Part shown: piece by piece, positions 50,579-58,439 of the stretch
Layout: every line of letters starts with the position of its first letter
Position numbering within the stretch: position 1 is the first letter of the stretch
The notes under the pieces: generated by a model
Databases searched by the model: none
Told to the model about the DNA's origin: nothing
The model's input: the letters and a program-made list of their open reading frames with translations, nothing else
Position numbers and translations under genes: made by a program
DNA from: Psychrobacillus sp. INOP01
GTDB taxonomy: Bacteria; Bacillota; Bacilli; Bacillales_A; Planococcaceae
DNA: 64,000 nt
NCBI RefSeq assembly: GCF_018140925.1
Contig: NZ_CP073315.1
Coordinates: forward strand, 4,237,979-4,301,978
Reading direction: 5' to 3'

Positions 50579-50980
50579 ATGATGAAACAAGCTATAATTT
50601 CAGGAATTGTATTTAGTTCAATTTTGTTAGTTGGGTGTAATGGAGAGGAGAAAGAAGGACAATTAATAGAAAGCGAGCAGGAAGCAGTAGTTGCTCCGAC
50701 AAATGAGGAAAATGATGAATTAAATTTATTATCAGAATTAAAAAATGAAATAATAGTATCTATTACAGAACAAACGGAACTTGATAGTGAGTCAATAGCA
50801 ATAATGTTAGATGGTAATCCTTTTAAAGAAATGACTATTTCAGTAAGTTTCCCGAAGGATGTAAAAGTTGATGATACGATAATTCAACAAATAATTGAAG
50901 ATTCTATTAAGAATGTTTCTGAAACAGAAAACGTAGCAATTAGCGAAGAAAATATAACAATAAAAATTGAGAAATACTAA
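50579..50980 (+). CDS. Small lipoprotein, cassette cargo
   Basis: 133 residues with lipobox LVGC (Cys20), an acidic Glu-rich spacer and a small domain (EIIVSITEQTELDSESIAIML...DVKVDDTIIQQIIEDSI). ATG 50579 follows AAAGGGGAATTTAGAA. The stop codon TAA is part of core A (AATACTAACGG), as at the Nudix gene. Family unknown. Confidence 0.72.
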   Translation: MMKQAIISGIVFSSILLVGCNGEEKEGQLIESEQEAVVAPTNEENDELNLLSELKNEIIVSITEQTELDSESIAIMLDGNPFKEMTISVSFPKDVKVDDTIIQQIIEDSIKNVSETENVAISEENITIKIEKY

Positions 50981-51052
50981 CGGGTGCTTTACTTCAAGAA
51001 GGAGTAAAGCATTTTTTCTTATTGAACTAGAGCAGCAGGTTACTTTAATAAT
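50974..51052 (+). repeat. Full unit before the 50-residue gene, copy 2
   Basis: TACTAACGGGTGCTTTACTT, terminator linker, core B (ACTAGAGCAGCAGGTTACTT). Identity with 41208-41311 is complete only to the right of the centre. Confidence 0.94.
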
Positions 51053-51095
51053 AATGTTAAGATTATTGGAGCATTGAGATGTGAGGTGATATTAA

Positions 51096-51263
51096 ATGAA
51101 AGGTTGGCTATATGGGGTATATGCTCTAATAATAGCAATAGTCTCTATGTTTACAGGGGAAATAGTAATGTTTATTATGCTTGGATTTATTTTAATAAGC
51201 CTCCAAAATATTCATGCTACCTTAAAGGAGATATTAAAAGTTAATAAGAAGAAAATTGACTAA
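51096..51263 (+). CDS. Two-helix membrane protein, copy 2 (55 residues)
   Basis: Nearly identical to 41356-41508. A 1-base loss near the end changes KVK-stop to KVNKKKID, and the new stop TAA is supplied by the core site (GACTAACGG). Same start signals (GTGAGGTG). One substitution (Val-Met for Val-Thr) near residue 25. Confidence 0.62.
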   Translation: MKGWLYGVYALIIAIVSMFTGEIVMFIMLGFILISLQNIHATLKEILKVNKKKID

Positions 51264-51287
51264 CGGGGCTGTTTAGTTGAATAAAGA
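51255..51287 (+). repeat. A/B hybrid solo core ending copy 2
   Basis: GACTAACGGGGCTGTTTAGT with TTGAATAAAG. The left arm is that of the A site at 41515 (TTGACTAACG) but the centre and right arm are B-type, as expected from exchange between an A and a B core. Confidence 0.93.
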
Positions 51288-51406
51288 AAGCCACCCTCTT
51301 ATATCGCATAACGGATTCTGTAAAATAATTTTATTCTTTGAAGGAATTCATTTATGAAATAGAGAACTATAGTGTGAATGACAATACTATAGTAGAGGTG
51401 AGTAAC

Positions 51407-51817
51407 ATGGGGTTTCAGGCTGATAAGATATTCGTAAATTTAGCAGTTAAAGATTTAAATAAGACTAAGGAATTTTTCTCTAAATTGGGGTTTGAATTCA
51501 ATGCCCAGTTTACCAATGAATTTGCAGCAAGCATGATTATTAGTGAGAATATATTTGCTATGTTGTTAGTTGAAGAACATTTTAAGACTTTTACGAAAAA
51601 AGAAATCGCCGATTCTACAAGAAGTAATGAAGCAATCTTGGCACTATCTGTTGAAAGTAAAGAAAAAGTCGTTGAGATTGTAAACAAGGCTTTAGAAGCA
51701 GGTGGGAAACCTTCAATGGAACCACAAGACCATGGTTTTATGTATGGATGGAGTTTTGAGGATATTGACGGTCATCTTTGGGAGCTTTTTTACATGGATG
51801 AAAGTGCAATAAAATAA
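51407..51817 (+). CDS. VOC-family protein (glyoxalase fold), cassette cargo
   Basis: 136 residues: FVNLAVKDLNKTKEFFSKLGFEFN for the first module and SVESKEKVVEIVNKALEAGGKPSMEPQDHGFMYGWSFEDIDGHLWELFYMD for the second. This matches the DUF/VOC group of YurT-like glyoxalase-related proteins, with the late Glu metal ligand present (HLWELFY). The start is ATG 51407, behind AGAGGTG; the frame extends upstream to 51338 without a good site. Confidence 0.85.
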   Translation: MGFQADKIFVNLAVKDLNKTKEFFSKLGFEFNAQFTNEFAASMIISENIFAMLLVEEHFKTFTKKEIADSTRSNEAILALSVESKEKVVEIVNKALEAGGKPSMEPQDHGFMYGWSFEDIDGHLWELFYMDESAIK

Positions 51818-51927
51818 TTTATTAAAAACATTAAGTAACTCACAATATACCGAATGAGGAAGCTGGCACATGGTGTTGGCTTTTTTGTCGTACATTATGA
51901 AGATTATGTGGAACAGAGTTACAGTTA

Positions 51928-52024
51928 CTTATTAAACTAATGGGTGCTTTAGTAAAGATCATAAGGTTGTTTAAGCAACTCTTTTTTCTTGTTGAACTAA
52001 AGAAGCACTTTAGTTGAAGAAGAT
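51928..52024 (+). repeat. Full cassette-site unit
   Basis: AACTAATGGGTGCTTTAGTA, linker stem GGTTGTTTAAGCAACTC with T-run, core B (ACTAAAGAAGCACTTTAGTT with GAAGAAG). Confidence 0.93.
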
Positions 52025-52113
52025 ATTGAGTAAGTGAGTGTTTTTTATTTAGGAGAGGAACCTTCATCCTTCATAAAGAAAAAAGTATAGTTCATTGAAA
52101 GGGGAACTTAAAA

Positions 52114-52524
52114 ATGAAACTTAGTCAAATTATACCTTTTACAATAAGCGTATTCGTTTCACTAGTTTTACTCATTTTTTGTTTTTTGAGGAAACTATTA
52201 TTAACTACCTATACACCAGTCACTTATAGCATGGAAGAGTTAAAGTCATTCATTTTTTTAGTAGCACTAACAACTTTTTTTCTCATATTAACCTTGATAT
52301 TTGCTACAAAAATACAATTAATAATAATGACAGTTATTTACGGGTTTTTATTTTTCCCAAATTTTATAGCATATATAAGAAGAAATTTTTATTTCCAAGA
52401 TTACGAAATGCTTAAATTCTTAGATGAAACGATGTTATTAACATATTTGTTTCCATTTATTTTAGGAATTACTTTATTAGTAAAAAATAAATCAAATAAA
52501 AAAATAAGTATCCCGAAAGGGTAG
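52114..52524 (+). CDS. Four-helix membrane protein, cassette cargo
   Basis: 136 residues with hydrophobic segments at about 5-29, 44-66, 69-87 and 105-126 and a basic C-terminus. ATG 52114 follows AAAGGGGAACTTAAAA. The stop codon lies in the linker stem of the next site (CCCGAAAGGGTAG), so core A has been lost from this cassette. Family unknown. Confidence 0.65.
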   Translation: MKLSQIIPFTISVFVSLVLLIFCFLRKLLLTTYTPVTYSMEELKSFIFLVALTTFFLILTLIFATKIQLIIMTVIYGFLFFPNFIAYIRRNFYFQDYEMLKFLDETMLLTYLFPFILGITLLVKNKSNKKISIPKG

Positions 52525-52567
52525 CTTTTTCTTATTGAACTAACGTCGCAGGTTAGTTGAATAAGAA
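52509..52567 (+). repeat. Linker stem plus core B, core A lost
   Basis: ATCCCGAAAGGGTAGC stem with T-run, then GAACTAACGTCGCAGGTTAG and TTGAATAAG. Confidence 0.93.
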
Positions 52568-52631
52568 AATCCTTTAAAGTGATTGTAGTTTTGAAAAGTT
52601 TGAATATCCTGTAAGTAAAGGAGAGATAAAT

Positions 52632-52808
52632 ATGATTTGGTTAATAGTTCTTATTATTCTTTTTATGATTATCGGCTTTGCTTTAATAGTTGACAGGAGA
52701 AATAAGAAAATTAATAACAATAATCAGAATCCAATTAATTCAAATGCAAAACCAGGAGAAAGTTCTAACTATATGATGGGTGATAATAGATATAAAAGTG
52801 GAGAATAA
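52632..52808 (+). CDS. 58-residue single-helix small protein
   Basis: ATG 52632 follows AAAGGAGAGATAAAT. One N-terminal transmembrane helix (LIVLIILFMIIGFALIV) is followed by a basic stop-transfer (DRRNKK) and an Asn/Ser-rich tail. One-gene cassette between core B at 52567 and a core A with leader at 52825. Function unknown. Confidence 0.6.
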   Translation: MIWLIVLIILFMIIGFALIVDRRNKKINNNNQNPINSNAKPGESSNYMMGDNRYKSGE

Positions 52809-52824
52809 CTTGCTTAATTTACAG

Positions 52825-52925
52825 AGTTTTTGAAGTGGTGTACTTAAACTAACGGGGCTTTACTTCAAGAAGGAGTAAAGTCTTTTTCCTATTGAAGTAA
52901 CGCAGCAGGTTAGTTGAACAAGAAG
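52825..52925 (+). repeat. Full unit with extended leader
   Basis: GTTTTTGAAGTGGTGTACTT leader, AACTAACGGGGCTTTACTTC (centre shortened), linker, core B CAGCAG with TTGAACAAG. Confidence 0.92.
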
Positions 52926-52975
52926 AAGGTTTTTTTGCGTTTGTGTTGAATAAGTTAATATATGTAAATTAATCA

Positions 52976-53053
52976 ACACAAAGGTTGCTTTACTTCAAGT
53001 CTAAGTGGCGCACTTTATTCTTGAGCTACAAGACAGTTTAGTCCCTGAATAAA
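52976..53053 (+). repeat. Strongly decayed unit
   Basis: AAAGGTTGCTTTACTTCAAG, linker with mismatches, then GCTACAAGACAGTTTAGTCC as a worn core B. Confidence 0.7.
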
Positions 53054-53070
53054 AAAAGGACGGTGTCAAT

Positions 53071-53517
53071 GTGGAGTTAATATCGAGGAATATCAAAAAA
53101 ATCGGAATCGTAATTGTAGCTTTATTGCTTGTTATGGTGTGGGTCATTGTCTTTGCTAATGCTAATAGGACTTATTCTGCATCAGATGTATTAGGAGATT
53201 ATGCTGATTTAAATGCAGAAAATCCATTTGTAGATATTGAAAGTTACGATTTAGAAATAGAGGATATATTTACACCAATTGAAATTCCAGAAGAAACGAA
53301 ACAGGAACTTATAGAGTCTTTTAAAAACGCAAAGTTTAAAAGAGTAACAGATGTTTCAATGGATACAGATTACCGAGTCAATATTACATTAAATACAGGA
53401 TATGCAATGTGGGTTGATTCGGATAAAAAATTACTAAATTTAATTGATGCGTACGAATACTATAGAATCGAAAATGATAGTGACTTCTTTGAGATTTTAA
53501 AGATTACTACTGAATAG
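53071..53517 (+). CDS. Membrane-anchored exported protein, cassette cargo
   Basis: 148 residues with one N-terminal helix (KIGIVIVALLLVMVWVIVFA) and an exported domain with IPEETKQELIESFKNAKFKRVTD, YRVNITLNTGYAMWVDSDKKLLNL and YEYYRIENDSDFFEIL. A truncated paralogue lies at 5374-5565. GTG 53071 follows AAAGGACGGTGTCA. I do not know the family; the domain may sense or bind something outside the cell. Confidence 0.72.
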   Translation: MELISRNIKKIGIVIVALLLVMVWVIVFANANRTYSASDVLGDYADLNAENPFVDIESYDLEIEDIFTPIEIPEETKQELIESFKNAKFKRVTDVSMDTDYRVNITLNTGYAMWVDSDKKLLNLIDAYEYYRIENDSDFFEILKITTE

Positions 53518-53534
53518 TAAGTCTAAATTATGAT

Positions 53535-53620
53535 TTTTTACTAATTGGTGCTTTACTTCAAGAGGGAGTAAAGCCTTTTTTCTTATTGAACTAAAGGGGC
53601 TGTTTAGTTCAATAAGAGTA
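53535..53620 (+). repeat. Full cassette-site unit
   Basis: TACTAATTGGTGCTTTACTT, terminator linker, core B (ACTAAAGGGGCTGTTTAGTT with CAATAAG). Confidence 0.93.
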
Positions 53621-53656
53621 ACTTTTAAAAACTAGAGAAATCGTCGAGGTGCTTTA

Positions 53657-54160
53657 ATGGGAATTCGGTATATTTATTTTGTTTTTATAATTGTAATTCT
53701 TCTAATAACAGCGGGTTGTTCTAATGAGAAATTAGCTAAATATGAGTATGATAATAATAAAAAAGTAGTTATGAAAACAGAAGAAGTAGCCATTTTAACT
53801 CCGCCCAAGTTAACGATTTCAGTAGAAGGCAATAAAATACTTGCCGGACAAGGTTCTTACTTTTGGTCAAAAGATAATGATGATGGTACAGGACGACGTT
53901 TAAATGTAGATGCAGGACCGCCACCAGAAATAGCAGGAAAAGAGTTATCAGTGAAATCACAATCGGAGGTACATTTAGTTTTTGAAGAAGTGCCATCTGT
54001 TTACCAAGTAAGAATTTGGGAATCAGATAATGAAAAAGCAATAGCAGTTACAGATAATACATTCACAATAACTCAGAACAAAGAAATCGTAATATACAGT
54101 GTCGTTGCAAATTGGGAACATGGCACCGCTACATATGCATTTTCACTTAATGTAGAATAA
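53657..54160 (+). CDS. Lipoprotein, cassette cargo
   Basis: 167 residues with lipobox ITAGC (Cys21). The mature domain looks beta-rich (PPKLTISVEGNKILAGQGSYFW; ELSVKSQSEVHLVFEEVPSVYQVRIWESD; IYSVVANWEHGTATYAFSLNV). The end resembles the lipoprotein at 23625-24059. ATG 53657 follows CGAGGTGCTTTA. Confidence 0.75.
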   Translation: MGIRYIYFVFIIVILLITAGCSNEKLAKYEYDNNKKVVMKTEEVAILTPPKLTISVEGNKILAGQGSYFWSKDNDDGTGRRLNVDAGPPPEIAGKELSVKSQSEVHLVFEEVPSVYQVRIWESDNEKAIAVTDNTFTITQNKEIVIYSVVANWEHGTATYAFSLNVE

Positions 54161-54172
54161 TTAAATAAGTAG

Positions 54173-54257
54173 TTATTCAACTAACGGGTGCTTTACTTCA
54201 AGAAGGGGTAAAGCCTCTTTTCTTATTGAACTAATTGGGCAGTTTAGTTGAACAAGG
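54173..54257 (+). repeat. Full cassette-site unit
   Basis: CAACTAACGGGTGCTTTACT, terminator linker, core B (ACTAATTGGGCAGTTTAGTT with GAACAAG). Confidence 0.94.
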
Positions 54258-54340
54258 ATAGTTAAATAAATTATCTTTAATGGTGTGATCACTACATTTA
54301 GAGTGGTAGGATATAGAAAAAATGAATGGGGAATTATATT

Positions 54341-54820
54341 ATGGGAAATTTTAGCGGTGTTGAACTGAAGCATTTTTCAAGTGAGCATATGATAGTATTG
54401 AACTCTTTTGTACTTACAGAAGAACAAAAACAATTTTCTGCATTACCAAACAAATTTGAGGAAGTTACAGAAGGTCAGTATCGTATTGTTATTTTAAGTG
54501 ATAAAACACCTGTTGGTTTCTTTCTTCTAAATTCAAATGAACGAGTTAAGAAATACTCCACTAATCTGAACGCTTTGTTATTAACTGCACTTTCAATTAA
54601 TCAGAACGCACAAGGAAAAGGGTACGCAAAAAAAGGGATGTCATTATTGATTGAGTTTGTTAAATCAGAATTCCCTAAATGTGATGAAATTGTATTAGTA
54701 GTAGATAAAGATAATATTCCAGCACAAAAACTATATTTAAAAGTAGGATTTGAAGATACAAATGAGAGACAAATAGGACGTATCGGCGAAGAAATTATCA
54801 TGAGACTATCAATAAAATAA
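54341..54820 (+). CDS. GNAT-family N-acetyltransferase, cassette cargo
   Basis: 159 residues. The acetyl-CoA loop is NQNAQGKGYAKKGMSLLIEF (about residues 85-104), preceded by LLTALSI (beta-4) and followed by IVLVVDKDNIPAQKLYLKVGFED, the classical GNAT end. The start is ATG 54341, 6 bases after GGGGAA; an ATG at 54326 lacks a site. GNAT genes are the most typical integron cargo. Acceptor unknown. Confidence 0.9.
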   Translation: MGNFSGVELKHFSSEHMIVLNSFVLTEEQKQFSALPNKFEEVTEGQYRIVILSDKTPVGFFLLNSNERVKKYSTNLNALLLTALSINQNAQGKGYAKKGMSLLIEFVKSEFPKCDEIVLVVDKDNIPAQKLYLKVGFEDTNERQIGRIGEEIIMRLSIK

Positions 54821-55094
54821 TGTATAAGACCATAATTAAAAATAACTGCATTTTACGATGCACCAAATTTATCAATTATACAAATAGAAAAATGGTTAGT
54901 TAATTACTATAAATTTTAAATAAAGATTGATTAAGATGGATTCATTCGTTGTGATTTAGTCTGCATTATTTGAAAATTAATAGGTCATTAAATACTAGGT
55001 AATACTTTCCTTTTAGAAACGTGTTCGCCAACCTAATTAATTGTGCATCTATCGGCCCCAAATAGTACAATTCTTTAAGGAAAAGATAAATGTT
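54821..55094. other. No intact gene
   Basis: A short relic (about 54852-54910) can be read as YDAPNLSIIQIEKWLVNYY. Otherwise AT-rich DNA without signals I recognise. Confidence 0.3.
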
Positions 55095-55131
55095 CTAATT
55101 CAACTAACGAGGTGCATTAGTTGAGCAATTA
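55095..55131 (+). repeat. Solo core A
   Basis: TTCAACTAACGAGGTGCATT with AGTTGAGCAATT. Confidence 0.88.
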
Positions 55132-55140
55132 ATTTCATGA

Positions 55141-55356
55141 ATGGAAGGTGGAGTTGGGAGTAAGTCATTTTGGATTCCGTTAATGGCTTCATTTGGAACG
55201 ATGATATTACTATATATAATAGGCTTTATAGCTGATATAGATTTTCTTATATTTAAAATTTCACTCTCGGATACTGAGATTTCTCAACTACCAATCGCTA
55301 TTGGGATGTTAGTGGGGTTTATTAGTGAACGTATTATCAAATCGAAAACTCAATAA
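55141..55356 (+). CDS. Two-helix small membrane protein, cassette cargo
   Basis: 71 residues: helix 1 IPLMASFGTMILLYIIGFIADI, loop FKISLSDTEISQ, helix 2 LPIAIGMLVGFISERI. The ATG directly follows the core site, and GAATGGAAGGTGG is inside the first codons, so the true start may be internal. Bounded by cores at 55095 and 55357. Confidence 0.5.
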   Translation: MEGGVGSKSFWIPLMASFGTMILLYIIGFIADIDFLIFKISLSDTEISQLPIAIGMLVGFISERIIKSKTQ

Positions 55357-55402
55357 TGTGAAACATTATACTTAAAGTAGTGGGTGCTTTAGTGAAACAA
55401 GA
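55357..55402 (+). repeat. Decayed core A with leader
   Basis: AATGTGAAACATTATACTTA leader, then AAGTAGTGGGTGCTTTAGTG with AAACAAG. Confidence 0.8.
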
Positions 55403-55470
55403 AATTTTAATTTTAAATTGTGATGGGATTATTATTTGCCATTAGCTTTTTTAGGAAATGAGATGAAATT

Positions 55471-55911
55471 ATGAATGGATTTACTATTAAAGGCAAGCAA
55501 GGCTTTGTCCGAATTGAACTACAAAATGCAAGTGGTTTCCCTAAGGAAACTAGCCACTTTGGAGGATATGATGCTGAAGGTATAGTTGAAATTAAGAGTG
55601 GAAATTATCATGTTTTAGGTGAAATATGGTTTACAACTGATGATATATATGAGTTTTATAAGCAATTAGAGTGCTACCGTGAACTTAAAGGGATGGCTGT
55701 TTTTTGGAACTACGAAACTTCTCTGAAATTAGAGGTTGTATTCAACCATTTGGGGCAAGTTGTTTTACAAGGCTACTTTAAAGAAAAAGCACATATGGAA
55801 AATGAATTACAATTTGAAATGGAAAGTGACCAAAGTTTTTTATCCTCAACAATAGAGGAATTGAGAAAATTTGTTGACCATTACGGTGATTCAAAAGGGA
55901 TAAAAATATAA
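55471..55911 (+). CDS. WapI-like immunity-family protein, cassette cargo
   Basis: 146 residues, soluble, mostly beta with a C-terminal helix. FTIKGKQGFVRIELQNASGFP, then YDAEGIVEIKSGNYHVLGEIWFTTDDIYEFYKQLE and LQFEMESDQSFLSSTIEELRKF follow the layout of WapI-like immunity proteins, which neutralise contact-dependent toxins. No toxin gene is adjacent. ATG 55471 follows AGGAAATGAGATGAAATT. Assignment tentative. Confidence 0.6.
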   Translation: MNGFTIKGKQGFVRIELQNASGFPKETSHFGGYDAEGIVEIKSGNYHVLGEIWFTTDDIYEFYKQLECYRELKGMAVFWNYETSLKLEVVFNHLGQVVLQGYFKEKAHMENELQFEMESDQSFLSSTIEELRKFVDHYGDSKGIKI

Positions 55912-55916
55912 GTTTC

Positions 55917-55981
55917 TTCTTTCACTAACGGGTGCTTTAGTTAAACAAGTGGCTGCCTGTAAGGGTAGCTTTTTAATCTTG
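55917..55981 (+). repeat. Core A and linker, core B lost
   Basis: CACTAACGGGTGCTTTAGTT, linker GGCTGCCTGTAAGGGTAGC, then unrelated sequence from AATCTTGG. Confidence 0.92.
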
Positions 55982-56079
55982 GAATGTACTATTATCAATA
56001 GGTTAACAATGTTAATCTATGTTAACATTCCGAGATTTTTAGAATGAACATTATGAAACTATTATAGGAGAGTCCTAAA

Positions 56080-57018
56080 ATGAAAAAGAAAATGAACTAT
56101 TTAATCTTACTTTTAACAACCATCTTTATAGTTGGTTGTACCAACATAGAAGATGCATCCATTACAGATGTAGAAACAGATCCACAAGAAGTAACCACAG
56201 TTGAAACAAATTTAAATAGTGAAAAAGAAGAAATTATCACTACGGTTGTTGATGAAGTATTAGTAGAGGAAACACCAACCCAACCAAATAATGAACTGTT
56301 CTCAGGATACAAACTTATTGAAGTTGATGGTGGTGATTTGTCTGGATATCGTGAACCTAACGTCGTCGTTGACATTGGTTACGGGGACCGTGAATATTGG
56401 GCATTTACTAATGAATACGGGCAACTAGTACATGTCATTGCTGACGAAATCATTCTACAAGATGACAGTAACGAACCTGTATTATCGTCTGGCAGATACT
56501 ACCCTGATGAGGCAAAGGTTCCTGGCGTCGAAAGTGACGTTTTAGATGAAGGACATATAATTGCTGATTCTCTCGGAGGGGTATCGAATGCTTATAATAT
56601 TACCCCACAAGATAGTACGCTCAACCGACATGGTGATCAGGCTTATATGGAAGACGTGATCCGTAGCGCAGGTGGAGCTACTAATTTTGAAGCAATTATT
56701 ACATATCCGAATACGGAAACGCAGATTCCTTCAAGTTATCAGTATACCTATACTTTAATGGGTAACGAGATCGTTGATACATTTGACAATGTGAACCCTG
56801 ATGAAGTAAACTCAGCACTCGGTTTAATAGGTAGTGAGCCTTCTGATTCAACTAGTTCAAACACAAACGGTGATATTTCTAGTGCTGATACAAACGGTAA
56901 TGGACAGGTGACGATTAAAGAAGCAAAAGCAGCAGGTTTTAGTATGCCAATAACGAGTGATCATTGGTTATACCCATATATGCACGATGCTGATAAGGAC
57001 GGTATGGTAGGTGAGTAA
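56080..57018 (+). CDS. Secreted lipoprotein DNA/RNA non-specific nuclease with Ca2+-binding tail
   Basis: 312 residues. Signal peptide with lipobox VGC (Cys20), Thr/Glu-rich spacer to about residue 80, then a nuclease domain of the Endonuclea_NS_2 type. The candidate catalytic His is in DEGHIIADSLGGVSNAYNITPQDSTLNRHGDQAYMEDV (about residues 164-201). The C-terminus has DTNGNGQVTIKEAKAAGF and DADKDGM, an excalibur-like Ca2+-binding motif. ATG 56080 follows ATAGGAGAGTCCTAAA. Probably a surface nuclease for DNA uptake, nutrient recovery or competition. Confidence 0.83.
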   Translation: MKKKMNYLILLLTTIFIVGCTNIEDASITDVETDPQEVTTVETNLNSEKEEIITTVVDEVLVEETPTQPNNELFSGYKLIEVDGGDLSGYREPNVVVDIGYGDREYWAFTNEYGQLVHVIADEIILQDDSNEPVLSSGRYYPDEAKVPGVESDVLDEGHIIADSLGGVSNAYNITPQDSTLNRHGDQAYMEDVIRSAGGATNFEAIITYPNTETQIPSSYQYTYTLMGNEIVDTFDNVNPDEVNSALGLIGSEPSDSTSSNTNGDISSADTNGNGQVTIKEAKAAGFSMPITSDHWLYPYMHDADKDGMVGE

Positions 57019-57079
57019 GTCCCTAGAACTTTGAGGCAAAATAAATGAACGAAAGAACATTTTCTTCGTTGGACGATTT

Positions 57080-57164
57080 ATAACAATTTGCAAATGGGTG
57101 TCTATACAGGAACAACTGAAGTTAATGGTCATATCATCTATAAAATTTGTACCGTGAAAATATA
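57080..57164 (+). pseudogene. C-terminal gene remnant
   Basis: An open stretch without start encodes NNLQMGVYTGTTEVNGHIIY and ends at TAA 57162. Source unknown. Confidence 0.35.
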
Positions 57165-57167
57165 ATA

Positions 57168-57228
57168 TTTTTCACTAACGAGTGCTTAGTTAAACAAGAC
57201 CATCATTTTTCGATGGTCTATTTTTTTA
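57168..57228 (+). repeat. Core A followed by a GACCATC hairpin
   Basis: CACTAACGAGTGCTTAGTTA, then GACCATCatttttcGATGGTC with T7 at 57198-57228, the same linker class as at 33856. Confidence 0.88.
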
Positions 57229-57258
57229 TCTAAAACATCAAGTAGATCTCAGAAATCC

Positions 57259-57306
57259 ATTGTGAAATGGTACACTTAAACTACCGCAGCAGTTTAGTTG
57301 AAGATT
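57259..57306 (+). repeat. Core B with extended leader
   Basis: ATTGTGAAATGGTACACTTA leader, then AACTACCGCAGCAGTTTAGT with TGAAGA. Confidence 0.9.
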
Positions 57307-57328
57307 GGTATACCTATATTTATAGAAA

Positions 57329-57382
57329 AAAGACTGTAGGCAAACCTGAACTTTCGTCGAGGGTTTGTCTACAGTCTGAAGA
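57329..57382 (+). terminator. Long hairpin, terminator-like
   Basis: AGACTGTAGGCAAACCT pairs with AGGGTTTGTCTACAGTCT over about 17 bp, loop of about 12 bases. No clear T-run follows, so its role is uncertain. Confidence 0.5.
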
Positions 57383-57428
57383 GACGCATATAGGGTCTCT
57401 TTCCTTACAAATAAATTTATTATTAAAC

Positions 57429-57638
57429 TTAAGCCTTTATTTGTCCAATGATGTCATGGATATCTACAAAAGATCTTTGCTCAATAATTTTACTTTCAGA
57501 AATACGTAAAAGTATCATAAGTGAAAATCTAGCTTCTTTTCCAGTTGCAGGGACACCGGTATGTTTTCCTTCGAAGATAAAATAAGCGGCTACAAGATCA
57601 CCTTCAGCTACCATTTCTACAATCGGCATTTTAAAGCC
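57429..57638 (-). pseudogene. 3' fragment of a SnoaL-like cyclase gene cut by a cassette site
   Basis: The last 70 or so codons of a SnoaL-like ester cyclase: FPGFKMPIVEMVAEGDLVAAYFIFEGKHTG, then ISESKIIEQRSFVDIHDIIGQI. The gene breaks at about 57638, where a linker/core B begins. The first half is missing. Confidence 0.72.
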
Positions 57639-57694
57639 TGGGAAAAGGTAGCTTTTTCTTCTTGAACTAACGCAGCAGGTTGATTTAAGAAGAG
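57638..57694 (+). repeat. Linker stem and core B
   Basis: GGGAAAAGGTAGC with T-run, then GAACTAACGCAGCAGGTTGA and TTTAAGAAG. It truncates the SnoaL-like gene. Confidence 0.9.
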
Positions 57695-57768
57695 AATAGG
57701 AGTTTTTATGTCGCATTTGACATAAAAAGAGTAATAAAAAAACCCTACATCAAATGTAAGGCCAGGAA

Positions 57769-57876
57769 CTATTTCTTTTCAAGTTCTTCTATTCTTTTTT
57801 GTAAATTTTTCAGTATATATTCATTGCCGACAGAGGAACCAAGTCCAGCTACAGCAAAGCCAAAAACAAAGATACT
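57769..57876 (-). pseudogene. 3' end of a small gene cut at a core site
   Basis: On the minus strand the frame reads FVFGFAVAGLGSSVGNEYIL, then KNLQKRIEELEKK and a stop at 57769. It has no start because core A begins at about 57875. One helix plus a short coiled segment. A clear case of a gene cut at the site. Confidence 0.6.
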
Positions 57877-57951
57877 TATTCAACTAACGGGTGCTTTACT
57901 TCAAGAAGGAGTAAAGCCTTTTTCCTTATTGAACTAAAGCAGCAGGTTTGA
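57875..57951 (+). repeat. Full cassette-site unit, core B end changed
   Basis: CAACTAACGGGTGCTTTACT, terminator linker, core B (ACTAAAGCAGCAGGTTTGAA). Confidence 0.93.
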
Positions 57952-57959
57952 AACGGCTT

Positions 57960-58432
57960 ATATAAAAAGGGGGGTTCCATGTACTCATCTTGATACAGAC
58001 GACTATTTTTGGATAACTAAGTTTACAGAACAAAGACATTAACTGAAAGAAGATAAATGCTAATACATGATTTATCGATGTATCAAGACTGTGTTCTTTC
58101 GGGTGCAACATGGGTTGGAGTGACAAATTTAAAACCAGTTTTGACTTAGTTATATTTTTATGGATTCCCCAAATGTAAGACTTGAGAGATTGCAACAAAG
58201 GGAATTTCAGAGGTATGGGAATGAAATATTAGCTGGTGGTAGTAAACAAGACCAATCAAAGGCTTTTTTGGAATGGGCTTCTTTATATGATGAAGCAGGA
58301 ATGGAAGTTAGAAGTAAAATGTTACATGAACATTGGATGTCGGACTTAGTTTGCCCAATATTGAGAATAGAAGGAGACTATTCGGTGAAAGAGCGAGTGA
58401 ATTTAGTCCTCAATTATTTAAGTTTCAACTAA
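57960..58432 (+). pseudogene. Frameshifted P-loop nucleotide kinase-like gene
   Basis: Three frames together read as a small P-loop kinase of the adenylate-kinase-like group: HLDTDDYFWITKFTEQRH, then MGWSDKFKTSFDLVIFLWIP, then VRLERLQQREFQRYG and HEHWMSDLVCPILRIEGDYSVKERVN. The Walker A start is missing and at least two frameshifts separate the parts. The last part (58160-58432) is a 90-codon open frame that should not be taken as a whole gene. Confidence 0.68.
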
Positions 58433-58439
58433 AAAAGAT

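Noticed and set aside
58160..58432. A complete 90-residue hypothetical gene
   Set aside because: The upstream frames continue the same P-loop kinase similarity, so it is the tail of a frameshifted gene.
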